From the IMG/VR virus record IMGVR_UViG_3300033153_003417, positions 1 through 27,366 of that record: DNA of 27,366 bases. One strand, written 5' to 3'. This document shows positions 4,948 through 13,001 of the stretch, in pieces. The DNA comes from a virus. Each line of letters starts with the position of its first letter. Positions within the stretch are counted from its first letter, which is position 1. The notes below the pieces were generated by a model. The model saw nothing but the letters and a program-made list of their open reading frames with translations. It was not told where the DNA came from and ran no database searches. Made by a program: the position numbers and the translations under genes.

Positions 4948-7529
4948 CTCACCACCTCCAACTGTGCAGCACCGCGTGCCTCTTTCATCTGACGCTCATA
5001 CTCATGGAACAAAGCATTAGAGTCCATGCTTGCATACTTCTCCTTGTTACGGACTACCCACAGCCGTATCGGTGTGCCGAGGTAGTACCCGTTCACCTGG
5101 GTGTACTTGCCAACTTGCCTGAGTGTCATGCCGACCTTCACCGGTGTGAAGAACTTCCCCTCAACATACATATAGGTCTGTGCGAACGCGTCCCCGTTGC
5201 GCAGGGTATCCGACATGTCACTGGCAGTTAAGATGTCACACTTGAACGCGCCTATCTTGTTCGTGACGAATGTCTCAAGAGTTTGTTGACTCGGTGACTT
5301 GGATGCCTCACGGATATCACGCAGGAACTGAGTCATCGGTGGTGCTTCAGCCGGGTTAAAGTCACTCAGGTCCACCACGTACATCAAGTGGTGCGTCACT
5401 GCTTTCCAGCCGTCTGCCTTCATCCAGTTCCACCGGTCTTCCCAGTAGTCCAGCCAGCCCCGTGTCATGTTGTCGTTATCATCCCTGACATTCAGGTCAG
5501 ACCACAGTGCCAGGAACCGACGTGAGGCGCTGTTCAATCGCAGCGGCATCAGACTGTTGGTGGTCATGGTGGCGTTGATGATGTTGCGTATCTTGATGGG
5601 CTTGATGCCCTTCTGGTTGACTCTCAATGTGTCCGGTGGAGCTGCGGCCAGGGGCTTGAGCTTGTTGCTCACGGCTATCGCTTCGCGCCGGTCACCCAGT
5701 TCAGCTTCATTGATGTGCAGGTACTTACTGGACAGCAGGTGATCGTCGAAGTCACGCAGCAGCTCATCCCCACTGATGACGGTGTAGTTATCCCCCATCG
5801 CCTTTGTCAGCGGGTACAGCAGGTAATCTTTGCCGCAACCCTCATTGCTACCCATCAGCAGCATGTGGTTGATCTTGCGATCAGGGTGACGCAGGGTGAA
5901 CGCCATCCATTGTTCGATATGCTTGCGGTAGGATCCCCACCCGAGTGCATCAAAGTGGTCATGCCACCGAGCGATGTCGCCCGGCGCACCCACTGACTGA
6001 CTGACATCAGACCAAGTGTTAGCGTAGACGATACCGTTATCAATGAAGGTCTGAGGTTGTTTCGGTGCGTAGTCCAGCCGATCAACCTTCTTCACCCGGC
6101 CATCTTGCAGAGCTATCTTCCTTGCCTCGGCATCCTCATGAGAGAAGCTGTTCTGAAACGCCTCAGTGCTGAAGAAGATGCGTGACTTGTAGTCGTAGAA
6201 TTGGTTCAACTCTTTAACATACACCACGTCATCATAGAACTCAGCGGTGCTCACCTTGTCACCGTACCACTGTTTGCGCAGGTCTTTGATGATGTCTTTG
6301 AAGTCACCCTTACCCCAACCCATGATGTCGCAGATGACGGTGTGCCAATGGTTCTGGTCGAGCTTCGGCATGTCATCGGTGTGCTTCAACACCTTTGCCG
6401 CCAGCTCACGCGCCGCCTTACTGGTAGGGTGCTCACGTCGCAGCCCATCGCACAGCATCTGTATCGCATCGAGGTCGGGCTCTGCTGGCGCAGTGACGGG
6501 TGCAGGCATGAAGCTGACTGGGGCTATAGGTGCAGCCACGGGCGTTTGGGTAGATGTGACTTGTGGCAGCATGAAGCTGGGCTCACTGACTGATGAGAAC
6601 TCTCGCATGATCTGCCAGTTCTTGAGTATCCCACTGAAACCGGGGGATTGCCCCTCGATATGTCGTAGTAGATCATGCCCGGTTCGACCTTGACATGCAC
6701 CGTGGTGACACTTGAACCCGATTGATCCGTCAGCGTTTGTAAACACTGCCGATCCGCTATCTTCTCCACCCGTATGCTCTTGAACCCATGGGCAGACAGC
6801 ATCAAATCGTCCATCAGAACGCACCTCTTTAATGTGAATGATATCGGGGATGTTCACCAATGGGTGATCGGACACATCAGCAGCACCATCGACCCGCGAC
6901 TCCCGGCGCACCCGGTCAAGGTCAACCATGAACGGTGCAGCCAGTTGCTCAATGGTCACACGGTTGAAGGGTTCCCATAAGGTCAGCTGACACTTGAACG
7001 GTAACCCATTCACCAACTTGGATGCTTTACTGTTGGAGCCTTCAGGCAGACGGACATAGCGTGTGACCCCCTTCATACCTGGATCACGACCCTGTGGTGC
7101 AAGACCGTTAGCCACCAACCCATCTAGCAGGTTCTCTACCTTGGCACGCTCAGTGCAAGGGGTATCGAGGATGTAACCCCACTGCTCTGACCCTTGTGAT
7201 GTCTCAAGCACCCATGCAGGGCGTGGCAGCTTCGACACCTCGGTCATTGACAGCTTCTCTTTCACATCATCCAGTACTATCACCGGTGTGTGTCTGAACA
7301 GAGCTTTACGGCGACGCGCCTGCCCCTGCTCATCAGCGTAGAAGTTGCTAATGGTGAAGTATTGATTGGTGCCGGGGGTCAGATTGTACCGGCTGAAATA
7401 GTCACCCTTCCACGCGATAAGGTGTTTGTCTTTTGGGATGTCACCAGGGTCATACGGGAAGTCAGTTATATGCACCCATGGCGCATCAACACCAAAGAGG
7501 GCGGTCAGGAATTCGTTATTTGTCACCAT
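4944..7529 (-). CDS. Primase-helicase, RepB-like primase plus D5/SF3-like helicase, 861 aa
   Basis: Primes and unwinds DNA at replication. The N-terminal part (about 1-200) contains I-V-L-D-D-V, then an E-T-S-Q-G-S-E-Q-W-G-Y motif and R-D-P-G-M-K-G-V-T-R-Y-V-R-L-P, typical of RepB-like primase domains. A CxHxxxC-like patch with C274, H275, H276 and C279 resembles a zinc site. A Pro/Ala-rich linker follows. The helicase part has Walker A GSNEGCGKD at about 560-568 and a downstream L-H-I-N-E-A-E Walker B. R-R-F further on may be an arginine-finger region. ATG 7529 is chosen over TTG 7556, with AAAAGAG eight bases upstream. It lies 13 bp after the 53-aa gene and is coupled to the methyltransferase. 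Confidence 0.88.
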   Translation of the reverse strand: MVTNNEFLTALFGVDAPWVHITDFPYDPGDIPKDKHLIAWKGDYFSRYNLTPGTNQYFTISNFYADEQGQARRRKALFRHTPVIVLDDVKEKLSMTEVSKLPRPAWVLETSQGSEQWGYILDTPCTERAKVENLLDGLVANGLAPQGRDPGMKGVTRYVRLPEGSNSKASKLVNGLPFKCQLTLWEPFNRVTIEQLAAPFMVDLDRVRRESRVDGAADVSDHPLVNIPDIIHIKEVRSDGRFDAVCPWVQEHTGGEDSGSAVFTNADGSIGFKCHHGACQGRTGHDLLRHIEGQSPGFSGILKNWQIMREFSSVSEPSFMLPQVTSTQTPVAAPIAPVSFMPAPVTAPAEPDLDAIQMLCDGLRREHPTSKAARELAAKVLKHTDDMPKLDQNHWHTVICDIMGWGKGDFKDIIKDLRKQWYGDKVSTAEFYDDVVYVKELNQFYDYKSRIFFSTEAFQNSFSHEDAEARKIALQDGRVKKVDRLDYAPKQPQTFIDNGIVYANTWSDVSQSVGAPGDIARWHDHFDALGWGSYRKHIEQWMAFTLRHPDRKINHMLLMGSNEGCGKDYLLYPLTKAMGDNYTVISGDELLRDFDDHLLSSKYLHINEAELGDRREAIAVSNKLKPLAAAPPDTLRVNQKGIKPIKIRNIINATMTTNSLMPLRLNSASRRFLALWSDLNVRDDNDNMTRGWLDYWEDRWNWMKADGWKAVTHHLMYVVDLSDFNPAEAPPMTQFLRDIREASKSPSQQTLETFVTNKIGAFKCDILTASDMSDTLRNGDAFAQTYMYVEGKFFTPVKVGMTLRQVGKYTQVNGYYLGTPIRLWVVRNKEKYASMDSNALFHEYERQMKEARGAAQLEVVR

Positions 7530-7542
7530 AATGAATGCTCTT

Positions 7543-7704
7543 TTAATTCTGCTCAATGATTTTTATAAGACTGTTGATGTTCACAACTGGTGTTGACCAC
7601 TCATCGCATCCGTACAATCTGTCACCGCCTACCCCCCTGCTCATTAACATGTCTTTGATGTCATTGAGTCTCCATAGAATATCTTTCTGCAATTCCTCAT
7701 CCAT
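7543..7704 (-). CDS. Small acidic protein, 53 aa, first gene of the minus replication operon
   Basis: Starts at ATG 7704 behind AGAGGTGACGACG, an excellent ribosome site, rather than at the upstream in-frame start at 7782. The product begins MDEELQKDILWRLNDIKDML, an amphipathic helix likely to form a coiled coil, followed by a Gly-rich turn. There is no known family. It is the promoter-proximal gene of the operon for the primase-helicase and methyltransferase, and ends 13 bp before the primase start. It could be a replication accessory or regulatory peptide; this is a guess from position. Confidence 0.6.
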   Translation of the reverse strand: MDEELQKDILWRLNDIKDMLMSRGVGGDRLYGCDEWSTPVVNINSLIKIIEQN

Positions 7705-7753
7705 CGTCGTCACCTCTATGTGGGTCGGTAATAATAGCACATTCGTCAGAATC

Positions 7754-7782
7754 AGATTAATCCACACATGGAACAAAGTCAA
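7754..7782 (-). promoter_or_regulatory. Putative sigma70 promoter for the primase operon
   Basis: On the minus strand, TTGACT (7782-7777) and TAATCT (7759-7754) are separated by 17 bp. Closer to the gene there is also an extended -10-like TGCTATTAT (TATTAT at 7736-7731) without a clear -35. Either would serve the operon starting at 7704. Sequence match only. Confidence 0.5.
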
Positions 7783-7791
7783 ACATTTATG

Positions 7792-7821
7792 TTGACAACT
7801 TCTACAATGTGGTACTAGAAT
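7792..7821 (+). promoter_or_regulatory. Sigma70-like promoter for the replication operon
   Basis: A perfect -35 TTGACA (7792-7797) and TAGAAT (7816-7821) are 18 bp apart. The spacer ends in CTACAA-TGTGGTAC (7802-7815), the shared motif. The downstream ATG at 7858 has CGAGGAA in front. It is divergent from the minus promoter at 7754-7782; the two -35 elements are only about 9 bp apart, so binding of one regulator could affect both. Confidence 0.7.
7802..7815 (+). promoter_or_regulatory. CTAC/TGTGGTAC motif, copy 2
   Basis: CTAC-AA-TGTGGTAC with dyad symmetry TAC-N8-GTA, sitting between the -35 and -10 of the replication-operon promoter. A protein bound here would block RNA polymerase. Related copies are at 94-105 and 12995-13008. 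Confidence 0.45.
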
Positions 7822-7857
7822 TGAACTGTGACTTATACATCAACGAGGAATTTAAAC

Positions 7858-8073
7858 ATGTCTGAAGAGGACAACGGTACTACTCTTGACGGTGATTTGC
7901 GAATGCGAATCGAACAGAAGGAGCTTGACATCTTTATCAATAAGTCTCAGCGCACCACTGGCAAGCCTTATCAGATGCTGCTGCGTGAGATCGTCACCGC
8001 ATTCAATGATGGTCGCCTGCGCATCATCCCAACCGAAGACCAACAGAACGGAGAACTTTACAATGTCAATTGA
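7858..8073 (+). CDS. Small RHH-like protein, possible regulator, 71 aa
   Basis: The sequence has a disordered acidic N-terminus, then R-M-R-I, a K-E-L-D-I-F-I-N-K helix and [16 protein letters not shown]. The pattern of a short beta strand, two helices and a TGKPYQ-like turn resembles ribbon-helix-helix (Arc/MetJ-type) phage proteins. An RHH protein would dimerise and bind DNA through its strands. ATG 7858 is preceded by CGAGGAA at good spacing; an upstream in-frame GTG at 7828 lacks one. It is the first gene after the divergent control region, where an autoregulator would be expected. It overlaps the next gene by 11 bp. Confidence 0.6.
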   Translation: MSEEDNGTTLDGDLRMRIEQKELDIFINKSQRTTGKPYQMLLREIVTAFNDGRLRIIPTEDQQNGELYNVN

Positions 8074-8458
8074 AAATAACCTGAAACGCATCGCCGACTC
8101 ACTTGAGTCCATCGCTAAGTCAATGGAGATGAAAGCTAAACCTCCCATGACTGCATCCGCAATTGCATTGCAATCCGAACAGACCCTTGCCCCCATCGTT
8201 GCCGTTGACCCTGCACCCACCGAAGTGAACAGCCAGGTCGCACCACCAACCACCGCCGCAGCCGCTGCAACAATCAACCCCCCGGCTACCATGTCAGCTG
8301 AGGAGATGAACACCGCGCTGGTTGCTGAGTTCAGTCGCCTGGGTAGTCGTGAGCCTATCGACACTGCCATGGCTACACTTGGTGTGACCTCGGTTGCTGA
8401 CCTCGCCGCTGACCAACAGCAGGCGCTGCTCACCGCTGTTCGGGCTATCCCGGCGTGA
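8063..8458 (+). CDS. Coiled-coil and Ala/Pro-linker phage protein, 131 aa
   Basis: The N-terminal helix [20 protein letters not shown] forms short heptads suited to oligomerisation. A long Ala/Pro/Thr linker (about 45-85) follows, and then a helical C-terminal domain (about 88-130). The coiled coil-linker-helical domain layout and the position between a regulator and DUF2800/DUF2815 genes are typical of small replication/recombination accessory proteins of phages. No family name is claimed. It starts in ATGTCAATTGA, overlapping the RHH-like gene by 11 bp. Its TGA overlaps the GTG start of DUF2800, so expression is coupled. Confidence 0.65.
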   Translation: MSIENNLKRIADSLESIAKSMEMKAKPPMTASAIALQSEQTLAPIVAVDPAPTEVNSQVAPPTTAAAAATINPPATMSAEEMNTALVAEFSRLGSREPIDTAMATLGVTSVADLAADQQQALLTAVRAIPA

Positions 8459-9876
8459 GTGAGGGTCACGCAAGGCTCGGCCCCAGCAACGCAAGATGGC
8501 CGAACTGTCCCGGCTCAGTGCGTGAGGAGGAGCGTTACCCCGACGTATCCGGTGAAGCGGCTATCGACGGCACCGGGTCGCACCTGCTGCTTGAGCTGTG
8601 CCTACAGAACAATGTACCGGCAGCTCAGTATGACCAGCAGATCATAGGTGCAAATCACCCCGACAACATGAACGGGTGGATGGTTGCCCCTGACCGCATC
8701 AAACGTGTGCAGATGGCACTGGACTACATCACTCGGCGAGTTGTTGAGCTTAAAGAGCAGTTCCCAGGGTGCACGGTATCCGTTGAGTCTGAGCAGAAGT
8801 CGGACCCAGGTGGTGCATTTGGTCGTGATGACTGGTGGGGTACTGTTGACATCACCATCACTGCACGCCAGCCGATGACCGGCGAGGCTTACTTCATCGA
8901 GGTGGCTGACTATAAGGATGGTCGCGGGTACGTGTCTGAGAAGCGTAACACTCAGTTGACCAGTTACCTCTTCGGTAAAATGCGCCCTTACATCTGTAGT
9001 GGCAATGAGTTGGTTCGACCGTTCCACCCTAACAAGGTGGGCGGGTGCCGCATGACTATCATCCAGCCAAAGACGAACCCGGTGGTGCGTTACCAGTGCT
9101 CGACTCGACCCGAGGATGAGTTCACACCATGGGGTGTGGTGGATGCCGCTATCGAGCTGTCACAGGCTGCTGTCAAGACTGATGAAGATAATGCGCCGGT
9201 GGCATCGGGTAAGCACTGCCAATGGTGTAAGGCTAACCCTAAACGTGGTGGTCACTGTAATGCAGAGACTGCTAAGAGTATGGAGGTGGTAGAGAGTATG
9301 AATACCGAGATGACCCCAGTAAAAATAGAGGGGGATGCCGGCGATCAGTTAATGAGTTTGATGTTCAACGCCGTTGCAGACCCTAAGTCTCTGACAGTCG
9401 AGCAACTATCTCAACTCGCTGATGCTAAAGACGGCATCATGTCAGTCTTTGACAAGGTGAACGCTGAGATCCAGGAGCGCATCGAGCAGGGCACCAGTGT
9501 GCCAGGGTACGACATGCAGCCTGGTAACAGTTCACAGGTTTATAATGAATCTGAAGAGGTGGTCGCCAAGAAACTCAAAGCGTGCAGAATGAAAAAGGAC
9601 GACATCTTTCCAGCGAAACTCATCACACCTGCTGCATTAATGAAGTCCGAGAACTTGACAACCGGTCAAAAAGAACGACTGAAGAAGGAGTTGATTACAG
9701 TCAAAGGTGGCAAACTGTCGCTGAAGAAAGTCGCACACGATCATGTCAGTGAGAAACTTGTTGCACAAAGTACCACTGATGGTCTACCATCTACTGAAGC
9801 TGAACTGATGTTTGCTGGTGTTCCTAAGATAGAATCAGCGGTTTCGACTGTTGAATCTGAAGTTTCATTCTTTTAA
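8455..9876 (+). CDS. DUF2800 protein, Cas4/RecB-like nuclease fold, 473 aa
   Basis: The N-terminal G-H-A-R-L-G-P-S-N-A-R-W-x-N-C-P-G-S opening is the family hallmark. A PD-(D/E)xK core is visible as D132 in W-W-G-T-V-D, then E149 and D152-Y-K154 in F-I-E-V-A-D-Y-K-D-G-R-G. A late Cys cluster at about 255, 258 and 268 resembles Cas4/AddB-like metal or Fe-S ligands. The family sits beside DUF2815 and a DNA polymerase in many phages and is thought to process DNA ends or aid recombination. The start is GTG 8455, overlapping the previous stop, without a clear ribosome site; translation is likely coupled. The C-terminal 180 residues are Lys/Glu-rich and less conserved. Confidence 0.88.
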   Translation: MSEGHARLGPSNARWPNCPGSVREEERYPDVSGEAAIDGTGSHLLLELCLQNNVPAAQYDQQIIGANHPDNMNGWMVAPDRIKRVQMALDYITRRVVELKEQFPGCTVSVESEQKSDPGGAFGRDDWWGTVDITITARQPMTGEAYFIEVADYKDGRGYVSEKRNTQLTSYLFGKMRPYICSGNELVRPFHPNKVGGCRMTIIQPKTNPVVRYQCSTRPEDEFTPWGVVDAAIELSQAAVKTDEDNAPVASGKHCQWCKANPKRGGHCNAETAKSMEVVESMNTEMTPVKIEGDAGDQLMSLMFNAVADPKSLTVEQLSQLADAKDGIMSVFDKVNAEIQERIEQGTSVPGYDMQPGNSSQVYNESEEVVAKKLKACRMKKDDIFPAKLITPAALMKSENLTTGQKERLKKELITVKGGKLSLKKVAHDHVSEKLVAQSTTDGLPSTEAELMFAGVPKIESAVSTVESEVSFF

Positions 9877-9889
9877 GAGGTGACAAATT

Positions 9890-10639
9890 ATGGCGTTAAT
9901 TAAATGTGTTTTATCATTTAGTGATATTTTTACGGCGAAGATCCCAAAAGCAGGAGGTGATCCAAAGTTTGGAGCGTTGGGGTTAATACCACCCGGTGAT
10001 CCTCAACTTCCTGCTTTGCTTGCTGAAGTCGAAGCTGCAAAGGCAAACACTTTCCCGTCAGGGGTTCCAGCGAATAGCAATATTTGTCTCGACCTTTACG
10101 AAAAGAAAGTCACACCTGACAAAAGCTACTATGACCCGCGTTTCGTAGGTTGGTACGCTTTCAGTTGCTCTGCAAAAGCAGATGATAAACCAGCGGTCGT
10201 TGACATGGCGCATATCGCTATCATTGACCCTTCACAGGTTTATAGTGGGATGGTTGTGTATATCAATGCCGGTATCAGTGGCTATGTTAAAGGTACCGGT
10301 GGTGTTGGTGGTTGGCTCAATGGTGTAATGAGTACCGGCGAGCTTGGTCAGTTTGGTCGAATTGATGGTAAGCCGTCGGTTGAGCAGATGTTCGCTGGGG
10401 TTGCTGGTGGCACTGCTGCTCCTGCTGCTCCTGCCGCTCCTCCTGTTGCTGCTGCTCCTCCTGTTGCTGCTGCTCCTCCTGTTGCTGCTGCTCCTCCTGT
10501 TGCTGCTGCTCCTCCTGTAATGCTACAGATGACCGCAGCGGCTAACGGTGTGACGCTTGAGCAGTACCTTGCCACACCGGGCTGGACTGAACAGATGCTT
10601 ATTGACCAGGGTCTGGCTATCCGTCCGAGTTTCGCTTAA
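9890..10639 (+). CDS. DUF2815 protein, ssDNA-binding-like, with tandem Pro/Ala repeat, 249 aa
   Basis: Residues 1-175 match the DUF2815 pattern: a V-L-S-F-S-D-I-F start, D-P-S-Q-V-Y-S-G, and a G-I-S-G-Y-V-K-G motif in an OB-fold-like region. Family members are believed to bind single-stranded DNA during phage replication or recombination. A low-complexity Ala/Pro/Val stretch (about 177-210), coded by an 18-bp tandem repeat, then links to a short C-terminal helix (MLQMTAAANGV then LEQYLATPGW). Such linkers with terminal tips are common in ssDNA-binding proteins. The ribosome site AGAGGTGAC precedes ATG 9890. A strong terminator follows. Confidence 0.85.
   Translation: MALIKCVLSFSDIFTAKIPKAGGDPKFGALGLIPPGDPQLPALLAEVEAAKANTFPSGVPANSNICLDLYEKKVTPDKSYYDPRFVGWYAFSCSAKADDKPAVVDMAHIAIIDPSQVYSGMVVYINAGISGYVKGTGGVGGWLNGVMSTGELGQFGRIDGKPSVEQMFAGVAGGTAAPAAPAAPPVAAAPPVAAAPPVAAAPPVAAAPPVMLQMTAAANGVTLEQYLATPGWTEQMLIDQGLAIRPSFA
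10436..10518 (+). repeat. 18-bp perfect tandem repeat (about 4.6 copies) inside the DUF2815 gene
   Basis: Unit GCTCCTCCTGTTGCTGCT repeats exactly at 10436, 10454, 10472 and 10490, with an 11-base partial copy at 10508-10518. It encodes A-P-P-V-A-A repeats. Exact identity implies recent slippage expansion, so copy number may vary between isolates. A looser GCT/CCT run precedes it. Confidence 0.95.
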
Positions 10640-10651
10640 CCCCAAGCGTTT

Positions 10652-10680
10652 ACCCTCCTATCCTTGGGAGGGTCTTTTTA
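10652..10680 (+). terminator. Rho-independent terminator after the DUF2815 gene
   Basis: ACCCTCC (10652-10658), a 7-8-nt loop, then GGAGGGT (10667-10673) and CTTTTTA (10674-10680). The stem is GC-rich and the T-tract clear. It would stop the plus-strand transcript 13 bp after the stop codon and separate the DUF2800/DUF2815 genes from the polymerase. Confidence 0.88.
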
Positions 10681-10742
10681 TAGTGACATTGGTGCAGGAT
10701 GCAGGTGTGGTATGGGCACATCGAATCAGTGTCACTATAAAA
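10676..10742. repeat. 13-bp perfect inverted repeat, 41-nt spacer
   Basis: TTTTATAGTGACA at 10676-10688 and its exact complement TGTCACTATAAAA at 10730-10742. The left arm shares the T-tract of the terminator. The spacer holds GCAGGatGCAGG (a short direct repeat) and a TGTGGTAT/CACA patch. The structure lies 21 bp upstream of the next gene's ATG and could be an operator pair, an RNA hairpin or a replication-related site; no data choose between them. Confidence 0.7.
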
Positions 10743-10763
10743 TGACAACAGAGGTGATGAGTG

Positions 10764-10949
10764 ATGCGTGCAGAATACATTTCAAAAAAGTTTTCAGATG
10801 ATATTAGTTGGGGTGAACTTAAAGAGCTTGTTAATTCTCACCCTGATGTTAATGACCATACCAAGATAGACAGCTTTCGATTAAAAGCTAGTCATAATCG
10901 CGTCTATCTAACAGTGAATGATGATTTGGAGATTGTGTTAGGTGACTAA
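10764..10949 (+). CDS. Hypothetical protein, 61 aa, upstream of polymerase
   Basis: Starts at ATG 10764 (within GTGATG) with AGAGGTGATGA upstream. The product starts MRAEYISKKFSDDISWGELK and ends with alternating strand residues (N-R-V-Y-L-T-V-N-D-D-L-E-I-V-L). This looks like a small alpha/beta protein. No family is recognised. It overlaps the polymerase GTG start by 8 bp and so should be coupled to it, perhaps as a small partner or regulator. Confidence 0.6.
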   Translation: MRAEYISKKFSDDISWGELKELVNSHPDVNDHTKIDSFRLKASHNRVYLTVNDDLEIVLGD

Positions 10950-12990
10950 CCCCGACTTCCTCTACGGCATCACACCGGGTGACATCCGCTATGACATCGA
11001 GACCTTCCCCAACATCTTCACCATTGGGTTCTATCATCCTGTCACTAAGCGGAGATGGTTATTCGAGATCAGCTTCAGACGTAACGACATAGTGTCACTG
11101 TGTCGCTTCATTGAGGTGATGGGTGAACAGTGTGTGCGCATGGTTGGTTACAACAACATCGGGTTTGATTATCCAGTGCTTCACTTCATCTACCAGAACC
11201 GTCGAGCCTGTATCACCGCTGCTGACATCTACACCAAAGCAATGTCTATTATAAATGCTCACGGTCCGGCACGATTCTCTCACATGGTGTGGGAGTCTGA
11301 CTGGCTGGTGCAGCAGATTGACCTGTACAAGATCCATCACTTCGATAACATGAGTAAAGCTACCAGTCTGAAGGTGCTTGAGTTCAACATGCGGATGGAC
11401 AGCATTGAAGACCTGCCGTTCCCTGTTGGTACAGAGTTGAACAGTAACCAAGCTGACGTGCTTATCGACTACATGTGGCATGACATCGATGCTACTGATA
11501 TGTTTGCAGATCGGACAGTACCTCAGATTAAACTGCGTGAAGACCTCTCTGAGACTTTCGGTAAGAACATGACGAACATGAGTGACGTGAAGATGGGTGA
11601 AGTCATCCTGGTCACTGAGATGGAGAAACGCGGCATTTCATGCTTCGAGTACCAAGGTAACAGGAAGGTCAAGAAGCAGACCAAGCGTGAGTCGATTGAT
11701 TTAGCACAGGTAATATTCCCTTATGTCAAATTTGAAAACCCAGCGTTCCAACAAATCAAAGTATACCTCGAATCGAAAGTCATCAAAGAAACGAAGGGTG
11801 TCTTCAAAGGTCTCATCGCGACACTGGATGGACTCGACTATCACTTTGGAACCGGTGGACTACACGCCTCTGTTGAGTCACAAGTCATTCACACCGATGA
11901 GCGATACCAGCTGGTTGATGTTGATGTTAAGTCTTTTTATCCTAGGCTCGGCATTGAAAACAAACTCTACCCGGCGCACCTCGGTGAAGCGTTCTGTGAT
12001 GCGTACTTAGGGGTCTATAATACTCGTATTACATACGACAGTGGTACACCGGAGAATAACGCGTTCAAGCTGGCACTGAACGGTGCGTATGGTGGTAGCA
12101 ACAACGACTACAGCCCGTTCCTTGATTCATTCTATACGATGTCGATCACCATCAACGGTCAACTGCTACTGTGTATGCTGGTCGAACAGCTGCTGAAGGT
12201 GCCAGGTCTGAGGATGGTACAGGCGAACACCGATGGTATCACTTACCTCTGTCCTCATGAGTACCTGGAACACACCCGTACCGTCTGCCGATGGTGGGAG
12301 GAGCTGACCAACCTTGAGCTTGAAGAGGCGCTGTATAGCCGCATGTTCATTCGTGATGTGAACAGCTACATCGCCGAGTACAGTAACGGAAAACTAAAAC
12401 GCATAGGAGCATACGCACATGTCACAGCAGAAGAAGACCCAGGAACAAGAGAGTTGCCATATCATAAAGACTGGTCTGCGCGGGTTGTGGCACTGGCTGC
12501 TGAGGCTGCACTGGTGCACGGCGAAGATATCAGGACATTCATTACTAATCATCAAGACGTGTTCGATTTCTTCTTGCGAACTAAAGTGCCGAGATCGTCA
12601 ACTCTTGAATGGGGAGGGGAACGGGTTTCAAATATTATACGTTACTACATCAGCACTGATGGACGACCACTTGAGAAAGTGATGCCACCAAAGGGTAAAG
12701 CCGGTGAGTATAAGCGCGCCAATAAGCTGACTGACTTCCACTTCGATAACGTCATGGCTGAGATTGGTGAAGGTGTGTGGGATGAGCGTGTGCACACCAA
12801 GAACAAGTCAGTGTATGAGGAGCGCCGTAGTGGGATACAGACCGGTTGGACTGTGCAGTTGTGTAATGATTTGGATGACTTACTGTTACCGCCAGACGGT
12901 GGTGATTGGATGAGCCAGAGTCTCAACTATGAATGGTACATCCAGCAAGCAGAGAAATTGGTTAAGCCACTGTTGCAGGGTTCAATATAG
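10942..12990 (+). CDS. Family B DNA polymerase with 3'-5' exonuclease, 682 aa
   Basis: Phage replicative polymerase. Exo I is D-I-E-T-F-P-N (D18, E20), Exo II is G-Y-N-N-I-G-F-D (about 69-76), and Exo III is the Y-M-W-H-D region. The polymerase motif A is D-V-K-S-F-Y-P at 328-334. Motif B is K-L-A-L-N-G-A-Y-G at 376-384, and motif C is N-T-D-G-I at 429-433. Motif C has Asn where most family B enzymes have the first Asp, while the essential second Asp (D431) is kept. The start is GTG 10942, overlapping the previous gene, with GGAG 10 nt upstream. In comparable DUF2800/DUF2815 modules this slot usually holds a family A polymerase. The stop is followed by a promoter-like motif. Confidence 0.93.
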   Translation: MTNPDFLYGITPGDIRYDIETFPNIFTIGFYHPVTKRRWLFEISFRRNDIVSLCRFIEVMGEQCVRMVGYNNIGFDYPVLHFIYQNRRACITAADIYTKAMSIINAHGPARFSHMVWESDWLVQQIDLYKIHHFDNMSKATSLKVLEFNMRMDSIEDLPFPVGTELNSNQADVLIDYMWHDIDATDMFADRTVPQIKLREDLSETFGKNMTNMSDVKMGEVILVTEMEKRGISCFEYQGNRKVKKQTKRESIDLAQVIFPYVKFENPAFQQIKVYLESKVIKETKGVFKGLIATLDGLDYHFGTGGLHASVESQVIHTDERYQLVDVDVKSFYPRLGIENKLYPAHLGEAFCDAYLGVYNTRITYDSGTPENNAFKLALNGAYGGSNNDYSPFLDSFYTMSITINGQLLLCMLVEQLLKVPGLRMVQANTDGITYLCPHEYLEHTRTVCRWWEELTNLELEEALYSRMFIRDVNSYIAEYSNGKLKRIGAYAHVTAEEDPGTRELPYHKDWSARVVALAAEAALVHGEDIRTFITNHQDVFDFFLRTKVPRSSTLEWGGERVSNIIRYYISTDGRPLEKVMPPKGKAGEYKRANKLTDFHFDNVMAEIGEGVWDERVHTKNKSVYEERRSGIQTGWTVQLCNDLDDLLLPPDGGDWMSQSLNYEWYIQQAEKLVKPLLQGSI

Positions 12991-13001
12991 TGTGCTACAT
13001 T
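12973..13001 (+). promoter_or_regulatory. Putative internal promoter at the end of the polymerase gene
   Basis: TTGCAG (12973-12978) and TACATT (12996-13001) are 17 bp apart, with TGC in front of the -10 (extended form). The -35 lies in the polymerase coding end. The motif CTACAT-TGTGGTAC overlaps the -10. A GAGGTGAC ribosome site and the next ATG follow at 13035. The hexamers are modest matches. Confidence 0.4.

Noticed and set aside
5467-6693. Several plus-strand frames (e.g. 5715-5996, 6201-6593, 6247-6693)
   Set aside because: All are opposite the well-supported primase-helicase gene and lack ribosome sites or recognisable domains.
7886-8062. Upstream extension of the 131-aa gene
   Set aside because: It would run out of frame through the whole RHH-like gene; ATG 8063 with GGAG upstream gives a sensible coiled-coil N-terminus.
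7852-8469. Minus-strand 205-codon frame
   Set aside because: Opposite two coupled plus-strand genes; Ala/Ser-rich composition reflects the complementary strand of an Ala/Pro linker.
10436-10518. CRISPR-like repeat array
   Set aside because: Direct tandem copies without spacers, in frame within a coding region; a coding minisatellite.
10676-10742. Phage attachment site
   Set aside because: Inverted rather than direct repeats, no integrase gene in the window and no second core sequence.
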